Assembly (NCBI RefSeq): GCF_004005495.1
Contig: NZ_RZYA01000008.1
Location: forward strand, 124,001-188,000
Reading direction: 5' to 3'
DNA from: Streptomyces antnestii
GTDB lineage: Bacteria; Actinomycetota; Actinomycetes; Streptomycetales; Streptomycetaceae
Length of the DNA stretch: 64,000 bases
Shown: in pieces, positions 58,312 through 64,000 of the stretch
Layout: the number at the start of each line of letters is the position of its first letter
Numbering within the stretch: position 1 is the stretch's first letter
Position numbers and translations under genes: made by a program
Notes under the pieces: generated by a model
What the model was told of the DNA's origin: nothing
The model's input: the letters and a program-made list of their open reading frames with translations, nothing else
The model's database searches: none

Positions 58312-59712
58312 CTACTTCGCTGTACTGAGCTCTTCGGCGGCGACTCCTTCGAGCGGACGGTTCGTTGTCCGAGGCCCGAACATGAAGACGACGATCGAGA
58401 ACACGATGTAGGCGGCCGCCGCGGTGACCATCACGCCGCCCATGCCCCAGCCACCGAAGAGCGCTGCGCCGAAGACGCCCGAGACGGCACCGCCGACACG
58501 CCCGAAGCTGATGATGATCCCGCTGCCCAGGCCGCGGGCCTCCCCGGGGATCGTTTCCGGGATGTAGGTGTAGAAGACGGTGATGACGATCCCGGTCACG
58601 ATGGCGGCGGCACCGCCCGAGGCGAGGACGACCCAGTTGCTGGTCGACATGCCGAGCAGCACGAGCGGTACGGCGGAGATGACGGACGTGAGGAGGATGA
58701 GCGTCTTCCGCTCGACCCTGTCCATGACCAGGAGCGCCACGAGGGGGGTGACGCAGTAGACCACGTTCCAGATGAACTGGATCTCGTACGCGTCGGCCTC
58801 GGAGTACTTGAGGCCATAGACGAGCGAGTAGAGAGCCCAGTTCTGGAACAGGTAGTAGCCCAGGGTTGTTCCGAAATAGCCGACGGACACGACTGCGATG
58901 GTGCGGATCACGCGCTTGTGCCCGAAAAGCCGGCGGAGTGAGAGGCCCTGTGCGCCTTCCGGAACGGCCTGCGGTTCGCTCAGCGGTCCGCGACGAAGGG
59001 CACGCGCCTCGAGCTTCCCGACGATCTCCTCAGCCTTGTCGATCTGCCCATGAGAGGCGTACCAGCGCACCGACTCCGGTATGAGGAAGCGCACCAGAGG
59101 AGCTATCACCAAGCCGATACCGCCGATGAGGAACAGGTGCCGCCACGTATTCGGTCCACCGTGGGGGACCACAACCAGCGCGAGCAGCGCGATCGTTGGC
59201 GCAATGACCACGAACCCTGAGGTCAGGACCGACACGAACCGGCCACGCGTTTTGCTCGGGAACATCTCCGCGACGTAGACCAGCAGAACCGAAGCCGCCG
59301 CCTGCACCCCGATACCCGTGACCACACGGGCGATGAGCATCAGCTCGAAGTTCGGCGAGAGCGCGGTCGCCAGTGCTCCGAACGAGTAGAGGACCGTCCC
59401 CCATACGAGGACCGACCGTCGGCCGGATCTGTCCGACAGTCGTCCACCGCCCAGACCGCCCACGACCATCCCGACGAAAAAGGCGGTGTTGACCGTGCCG
59501 ATCTGCCCCAGGGTGAAGCCGGTGTTCTCCTTGATCGCCGGCATCACATAGGCGAAGAGCGCGTTGTCATAGAACTCGAGCGCCAGATTGGCGGCCAGGA
59601 TCGCGATCCAGATGATGTGCGGGGTCATCACCGGCAAGCGGTCGAGCCGCGCAGACATGTCCGCGGCATTCCGCACCCGGACAGCCTTCTCTGCGGTGTC
59701 TGAACGATCCAT
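58312..59712 (-). CDS. MFS importer (AAHS/sugar-porter-like)
   Basis: Twelve-segment transporter of 466 residues. FFVGMVVGGLGGGRLSDRSG with the D-R-x-G-R-R loop motif, the ARVVTGIGVQAAASVLLVYV segment and RFLIPESVRWY with a central loop are typical of the metabolite/H+ symporter branch, which imports organic acids and osmolytes. AAAGGAAGAAC precedes the ATG. 106 bases separate it from the flavoenzyme gene, and both face the same way. Confidence 0.9.
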   Translation of the reverse strand: MDRSDTAEKAVRVRNAADMSARLDRLPVMTPHIIWIAILAANLALEFYDNALFAYVMPAIKENTGFTLGQIGTVNTAFFVGMVVGGLGGGRLSDRSGRRSVLVWGTVLYSFGALATALSPNFELMLIARVVTGIGVQAAASVLLVYVAEMFPSKTRGRFVSVLTSGFVVIAPTIALLALVVVPHGGPNTWRHLFLIGGIGLVIAPLVRFLIPESVRWYASHGQIDKAEEIVGKLEARALRRGPLSEPQAVPEGAQGLSLRRLFGHKRVIRTIAVVSVGYFGTTLGYYLFQNWALYSLVYGLKYSEADAYEIQFIWNVVYCVTPLVALLVMDRVERKTLILLTSVISAVPLVLLGMSTSNWVVLASGGAAAIVTGIVITVFYTYIPETIPGEARGLGSGIIISFGRVGGAVSGVFGAALFGGWGMGGVMVTAAAAYIVFSIVVFMFGPRTTNRPLEGVAAEELSTAK

Positions 59713-60015
59713 TGTTCTTCCTTTCATGCGGCGGCACCGTGGCACGCGCGGACAAGAAGGAGCTGGCACGCCGACTGCGTGCGGATCAGGAAGCGAGTCG
59801 AGAGGCCGACGTCGTTGCCGGCCTCGCTATGGGACTCAAACTCAAACAATGTTCTGTGCAGCAATTCGGGAGCCGGCCACGAGAGCTTGGGCTGCGCCCG
59901 AGGCGACCTGAGCGCCTCGGGCGGGGCTCATGTCGACGGCATGCGGCGTGCGTCGATCCGACTTCTCATGCGGATGCGCTCACCTTTTGTGTCATCCGAC
60001 CGGTGTGCAGTCGGG
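59713..60015. other. Intergenic region between ridA and the MFS gene
   Basis: 303 bases. It contains the terminator at 59895-59923 and the MFS promoter region. A plus-strand reading of about 60 codons (KKELARRLRADQEASREADV) is helical-looking but has no start with a ribosome site and no recognised family; I do not call it. Confidence 0.5.
59895..59923. terminator. Terminator hairpin downstream of ridA
   Basis: Perfect 11-base stem CGCCCGAGGCG / CGCCTCGGGCG with a seven-base loop, 93 bases after the ridA stop and before the MFS promoter. It separates the PhyH-RidA unit from the MFS-flavoenzyme unit. Confidence 0.8.
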
Positions 60016-60435
60016 TCAGCCGTCGCCGCTGCCGGCCACGGCGACGACACGGATCTCGACCAGCAGTTCGGGGCGGGCCAGCTGGGTCACTCCGACCGCG
60101 GTCCACGACGGGTACCGGTCGGGGAGGAACTCGTCCTTGACCTGGACGAACTCCTGTATGTCGCCTCGGAGATCGGTGTGGAACGTCGTCAGCTCGACGA
60201 TGTCGGCCAGGCTCGCTCCCGCGGCCCGCAGGACGGTCCTCACGTTCTCGAACGCGAGTCGCGCCTGGGCCTCCATGCCGTCGCCGGGCTTCATGTCCGT
60301 CGTGTCGATCCCGACCTGACCGGACACCCAGATCAGATCGCCGACGCGAGTCGCCTGCGAGAAGTGCAGCCGGTCGTAGACCTCCTGGGTCGGAGGCGGG
60401 TTGATCGATTGGCGTTCTTTGTCAGAAAGACTCAT
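60016..60435 (-). CDS. RidA-family (YjgF/YER057c/UK114) deaminase
   Basis: Protein of 139 residues. RVGDLIWVSGQVGIDTTDMK and RLAFENVRTVLRAAGASLAD, DLRGDIQEFVQVKDEFLPD, and the C-terminal GVTQLARPELLVEIRVVAVA with the conserved Arg/Glu pair belong to the family. RidA hydrolyses reactive enamines/imines left by amino acid or amine oxidation. Eleven bases after the PhyH gene; it fits a pathway in which flavin oxidases form imines. Confidence 0.9.
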   Translation of the reverse strand: MSLSDKERQSINPPPTQEVYDRLHFSQATRVGDLIWVSGQVGIDTTDMKPGDGMEAQARLAFENVRTVLRAAGASLADIVELTTFHTDLRGDIQEFVQVKDEFLPDRYPSWTAVGVTQLARPELLVEIRVVAVAGSGDG

Positions 60436-60446
60436 CACAAATCCGA

Positions 60447-61274
60447 TCAGACGACCTGGCGGAAGATGGGCGAGCGGAACGGCTCTCCCTGGTTCAGCTT
60501 CGCCATCTCGTCCTCGAAGAGGACGCCGTTGCGGGCGTAGCGCTTGTTCGCGTCCGGGAGGGGACGGAACGTGGCGTCGTCGCCGAAGAAGCGGAGGACC
60601 AGGGTGTGGCGGTCGGGGCAACCGGCGTCGACGCCGGCGCCGCCGTGCAGCGAGCGAGGGTGAAGTGCGACGACGTCACCGGGCTCGACCGCCCACGAGG
60701 CGATGTCGTAGGCGTCGGGGTCTTCCGCGAGCTCGGCATCGATGTTGGGCAGACGAGGCAGGACTCCCCCGCCGTACAGCGGTTCCGTCGGATCGTCGAG
60801 ATTGAACGTGGTCCCGTCGTACTGGACACCACGATGGGAGCTGCGGACGATCTCCAGCGAGTTCTGCTTGGGGATCGACTGGAAGCTGATCCACGCGTTG
60901 CCCCAGTGCTCGCCCGCCCACGGCAGGTACGAGGTGTCCTGGTGCCAGGAACTGCGCGCGCCGTGTCCGCCGGCCTTGAGGAACACCTCCTCGGCGAAGT
61001 ACCAGACGTGCTCCGAGCTCCACAGCTCGGCGAACATCCGGCCGAACGGCAGCTCCGACACCAGCGCGTCCAGCCGGTCCTTGGCGAGCGGGTTGGCGTT
61101 GTCGACGAGCGACCGCTGCTCCGTCCCGTCGAACATCGACGTCGCGTGGGGGCCGGGGTTCGCGACGGCCCAGTCGAACGCCTCGCGGCACTTCGTCAAC
61201 TGCGTGTCGTCGAGGCAGTCCTTCATGAGGACGGCTCCGTCGTTCCGGAACGCTTCTCGCAATGACTCGTGCAT
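60447..61274 (-). CDS. Phytanoyl-CoA dioxygenase (PhyH)-family Fe(II)/2-oxoglutarate enzyme
   Basis: Oxygenase of 275 residues. The facial triad is His111-x-Asp113 (SSWHQDTSYLPW) and His210 (RSLHGGAGVD); Arg228 (LVLRFFGDD) binds 2-oxoglutarate. NAWISFQSIPKQNSLEIVRS is the family beta-strand region that includes the IPxxNGxL motif in altered form. GAAGGAGGAACC precedes the ATG. Bacterial PhyH enzymes hydroxylate osmolytes (ectoine), amino acids and antibiotics. With RidA, a flavin amine oxidase and DAO enzymes nearby it likely hydroxylates an amine before further oxidation. Confidence 0.9.
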   Translation of the reverse strand: MHESLREAFRNDGAVLMKDCLDDTQLTKCREAFDWAVANPGPHATSMFDGTEQRSLVDNANPLAKDRLDALVSELPFGRMFAELWSSEHVWYFAEEVFLKAGGHGARSSWHQDTSYLPWAGEHWGNAWISFQSIPKQNSLEIVRSSHRGVQYDGTTFNLDDPTEPLYGGGVLPRLPNIDAELAEDPDAYDIASWAVEPGDVVALHPRSLHGGAGVDAGCPDRHTLVLRFFGDDATFRPLPDANKRYARNGVLFEDEMAKLNQGEPFRSPIFRQVV

Positions 61275-61510
61275 CGTTTGGTTCCTCCTTCATGTCGGGT
61301 CAGCAGAACGGTAGAGCGCCGGGCAAATTTGCACAACGCTCGTGATGAAAAATATGTGAACGGATCACGGGATGCCGAAGAGGACCGGTGATCGCACAGG
61401 ATGACTACGCCGGCGCGCCGCTGCGCAAGGCGTCACAGCGCGCGGGGTGCACGACCTGGGTGGGGCGGTGACATACCACTTCGCGAACCTCGCGTCCGAA
61501 CCGGGCGCCC

Positions 61511-62803
61511 TCAGTCGCGGCCGGCGGCCAGCGCACGAACGATGTCCCGGGCCGCCTTGGCACCGGTCTCGATGGCACCGTCGATACCACCGACACCGAC
61601 CGCCGCGATATCACCGCCGGCGAAGTGGATGCGCCCGTGAGGCTCGCGCATCAAGGGAGCCGCCCCAGTCAGCATCCCCGGCCGGTGATGCACCCAGGTC
61701 CCCTGCGAGAACGGATCGGCCGCCCAGTCGTGACACGCCGTGTCCACCACCTCGACACCGGGAACGAACAACCGCAGGGCGCGCTGCACCGCCTCGCGAT
61801 CCTCGCCATCGATAGCCGAGGCGTCGGAGCAGAAGCACACGACAAGCGTGTCGCCCTCGTGGCGGTACTCCGTCCTGGCGGTGTTGATGGGGTGCTTGCC
61901 GGCCGGGGCACTGGCTGTGAACGGTTCGATCTCACCCTTGACCCGCGCCCAGATCTTGCGCGTCCTCATCGGCTGTTTCCGCTCGATCAAGGTGCGCACG
62001 GGCCGGGCGACCTCAGGCGTGATGGTCACGTCGCTCAGGGTGTTGAGCGGGAGCGCCACAACGGCTCGCCGCGCCCGGATGCGCTCGCCCTCGCGGGTGG
62101 TCACCATGACCGCGAGCCCGTCGTCCTCGACGGCCGCCACCGGCGTGGACAGCCAGAGTTCAGCCTTCGACTCACCCATGATCGCGTCGAGCAGACGCTT
62201 GGTCCCGCCCTCGATCGGCAAGTGACCGGCCGCTTCAAGGAACGCCGACCAGCTGCCGAAATAGATCGCGGACCAGAAGAGGAACTGCGCGATGCCCTGC
62301 TCGCCCTCGGAGTGGACCAGCGACGCCAGTACGCCGCCGAGCACGTCCCGCTCATGCCGGGAGAGGTTCAGTGAGTCCAGCCGGTCCCCGAGCGTCTCCT
62401 TCTCGATCGCACTCGTGTCGGCGGCGGAGATGTCGAACGGCCGGGGAAACCGCGCCCGCGCATCGGCCAGACACCGGGCGACCAGCGGACCAGCGACGTC
62501 GGCGTGCTCGGCCGGAGTCCCGGAGTGGACGATACCGTCGGCGAGCCAGTAGGCCCTCTCGATCTCCATGGGCGTGACCACGCCGATGCCGTAACGCTCG
62601 AGTTCGGGCCAGACGTGCGGCTGGGTCCAGTGCACGTAGGTGCCGCCGAAATCCACGGAGCTGCCGAACGCCTCACCCAGGAAGGTGCGCCCGCCGATCC
62701 TGTCGCGCGCCTCGAGCTGCACCACCGAGTAGCCCTCGAGACTGAGATCCCGAGCCGCGGTCACACCGGCGAAGCCGGCACCGATCACTGCAACGTCGTA
62801 CAT
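61511..62803 (-). CDS. Flavin monoamine oxidase-family protein
   Basis: Amine oxidase of 430 residues. YDVAVIGAGFAGVTAARDLS, LEARDRIGGRTFLGEAFGSS and DFGGTYVHWTQPHVWPELER are the N-terminal FAD motifs; VVALPLNTLSDVTITP the middle; HGRIHFAGGDIAAVGVGGID with EGALETG-like IDGAIETGAKAA the C-terminal flavin region. ATG 62803 is chosen; GTG 62812 is also in frame with GGGAG close by. It lies 236 bases upstream of the PhyH gene on the same strand. Oxidises a primary or secondary amine to imine and H2O2. Confidence 0.9.
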   Translation of the reverse strand: MYDVAVIGAGFAGVTAARDLSLEGYSVVQLEARDRIGGRTFLGEAFGSSVDFGGTYVHWTQPHVWPELERYGIGVVTPMEIERAYWLADGIVHSGTPAEHADVAGPLVARCLADARARFPRPFDISAADTSAIEKETLGDRLDSLNLSRHERDVLGGVLASLVHSEGEQGIAQFLFWSAIYFGSWSAFLEAAGHLPIEGGTKRLLDAIMGESKAELWLSTPVAAVEDDGLAVMVTTREGERIRARRAVVALPLNTLSDVTITPEVARPVRTLIERKQPMRTRKIWARVKGEIEPFTASAPAGKHPINTARTEYRHEGDTLVVCFCSDASAIDGEDREAVQRALRLFVPGVEVVDTACHDWAADPFSQGTWVHHRPGMLTGAAPLMREPHGRIHFAGGDIAAVGVGGIDGAIETGAKAARDIVRALAAGRD

Positions 62804-63003
62804 GTCGATCACGAGCTCCCGCTATGAGTGCCAGTAGATGGGCGGCACCGTACCCAGCCCCCGAGCCTTAACGCAACGCCTGTTACGAAAAATCAGCCGG
62901 CCAAGACTCCTGCGGCCACGCGAGCCGTACAGCCACTGCGAGGTGACGGCGCAGCCCACGTGAAGCGAGCCGACGGCAAGCACGGTCGAGAGCTCAACTG
63001 GCC

Positions 63004-63460
63004 GTGAGCGATCTCAACGGCGCCCAGTTCCTGATCCGCACACTGGTCGGCGCGGGTGTGGACGTGTGTTTCGCCAACCCGGGCACGTCAGAGACACACG
63101 TCGTGGCCGCGCTGGATTCGGGCCCGAAGTGCGAGGCGTGCTCGGCCTGTTCGAAGGCATGGTGACCGACGCGGCAGCGATGGCAGCGACACTGGACCCA
63201 CCAGGCCGCACCGCGAACCTGATGCCGGCATCGGCGCGAGGGCCTTCGTCGAGACGTTCGCCGCGAGGATCGAGCGGGGTGCGGACCTGCCGGCGATCGA
63301 ACGGCTGGGGTATCCGGCCGAGCCGGTGCAGCGCCAACTCGCCGACGTGAAGCACCTGATCGTCGCAGTCACTCAGTCCCCCGTGTCGTTCTTCGCCTAT
63401 CCGGACAAGGCCAGAGACCTGGTGCCCGAGGGGCGACCGGCCTCGCTCTGCATCAGCTGA
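63004..63460 (+). pseudogene. TPP-dependent acetolactate-synthase-like enzyme, deleted and frameshifted
   Basis: From GTG 63004 the sequence reads SDLNGAQFLIRTLVGAGVDV, CFANPGTSETHVVAALDS, the conserved N-terminal TPP-binding start; after a frameshift at about 63120 comes VRGVLGLFEGMVTDAA; then, in the frame to the stop at 63460, RAFVETFAARIERGADLPAI, ERLGYPAEPVQRQL, VSFFAYPDKARDLVPEG from the middle domain. About 100 residues between these parts and all of the C-terminal TPP domain are absent. The intact family is about 520 residues. Confidence 0.8.
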
Positions 63461-63496
63461 CCACGGCAAATGATCAGCTGGGGTCGGACAGCTTGG

Positions 63497-64000
63497 TCAG
63501 CGACCCAGCCATGTGCGCAGTGCCCACCACCAGTGGGCTGTTTCCTCGACGGTGTCGGCGTCCGCCGGGGAGGCCCCAACGAGTTCGCGGAGGCGCCGAA
63601 GGCGGTATTTCACCCAGGAGGGAGTCAGAAAGCAGCCTGCCCACATCTGAGCCTGCGTGGGTGACGGTCAGCAGGGCCACGTCCGTGAGGCCGTGGAATC
63701 CCGTCAAGTGAAGGGACTTCGCTGCCTGGAGGGCGCGCCGGGCGAGGGCGTAGAGCGGGGCTACATCGGCGAGGAGGGCAGGCGGCGCGGCGACGAGGAG
63801 GGAGGCGTCGGCGGGGAGGGTCGGCAGTCGGCCGATCGCTGTTTCCTCGCCGTGCAGGAGTTGCCTGAGCAAGGACTCTCGACCAAGTAGGAACGGCACG
63901 CCTGGAATCCGTCCAGAATGGCCGCCAGAGGGACTCCCCTGCCTGGCACGGTCGGAGCCCAGGCGTTCGGCTGCCGAGAGGACTTCCTCCCCGGGGTGGC
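63497..64000 (-). pseudogene. PucR/CdaR-type regulator, frameshifted, 5' end outside window
   Basis: Minus-strand pieces in three frames: 64000-63955 reads EEVLSAAERLGSDRARQG, then GVPLAAILDGFQA after an extra G; 63899-63605 reads GRESLLRQLLHGEETAIGRL and ALARRALQAAKSLHLTGFHG, LTDVALLTVTHAGSDVGRLL; 63620-63497 reads WVKYRLRRLRELVGASPADA to the TGA. These are the central and C-terminal parts of PucR-like purine/nitrogen regulators. The stretch holding the start of the C-terminal helix-turn-helix (HPNTV region) is deleted. At least two frameshifts exclude function. Confidence 0.7.

Noticed and set aside
59713..60015. A short helical protein on the plus strand (about 60 codons)
   Set aside because: No plausible ribosome site, no family resemblance, and the frame runs through the terminator hairpin.

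Overview
The window is high-GC DNA with very strong GC bias at third codon positions, GTG and occasional TTG starts, ATGA/GTGA start-stop overlaps, and many TetR, GntR and ABC-transporter genes. This fits a streptomycete or close actinomycete, in an accessory part of the chromosome. No rRNA, tRNA, CRISPR array, intact transposase, phage module or core housekeeping gene was seen.

Layout. 1-5.75 kb: a (+) acyl-CoA/transport operon (acyl-CoA dehydrogenase, enoyl-CoA hydratase, NCS1 permease, CocE-type hydrolase, 3-hydroxyacyl-CoA dehydrogenase). 5.9-8.5 kb: small genes (cupin, VOC, DUF1801) with an AraC-regulator remnant and a decayed Ser/Thr kinase. 8.6-23.5 kb is the most notable region: three agmatine-deiminase/PAD-family enzymes (two with Tat signals, one cytoplasmic), an NCS1 permease, a complete peptide-type ABC transporter, a fused urease gamma-beta subunit with a divergent urease alpha subunit, and twin divergent TetR regulators. 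Five near-identical palindromes (consensus GACTGAAATTTCAGTC) lie before all four structural transcription units and between the two tetR genes, so this looks like one regulon for guanidino/ureido nitrogen scavenging.

23.6-34.2 kb: DoxX/MarR pair, an SDR, then a GntR-controlled operon (Rieske oxygenase, polar amino acid ABC transporter, VanB-type reductase, sarcosine-oxidase-like flavoenzyme) that probably imports and N-demethylates a methylated amino compound; a deleted AspA/AstE gene lies inside it. 34.3-40.2 kb: metal module (CzrA-like ArsR, P1B-4 ATPase, ferredoxin-like protein), an MFS/PLP-enzyme pair and a His-rich exported protein. 40.5-49 kb: a second peptide-type ABC operon interleaved with a HAD dehalogenase, a PuuB-like amine oxidase and a GntR regulator; then a CDF metal exporter overlapping an aldehyde dehydrogenase.

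51.8-64 kb: an NTF2-fold protein and an IS256-type transposase remnant mark the edge of a more degraded segment: fused scraps of a HAD and an acyl-CoA dehydrogenase gene, an SDR-thiolase-acyl-CoA ligase set (ligase frameshifted), then a (-) catabolic group (DAO flavoenzyme, MFS, RidA, PhyH dioxygenase, flavin amine oxidase), and finally two broken genes (a TPP enzyme and a PucR-type regulator). The shared theme is uptake and oxidation or hydrolysis of amines, guanidines and acyl-CoAs, with at least nine decayed genes or fragments showing active gene loss.
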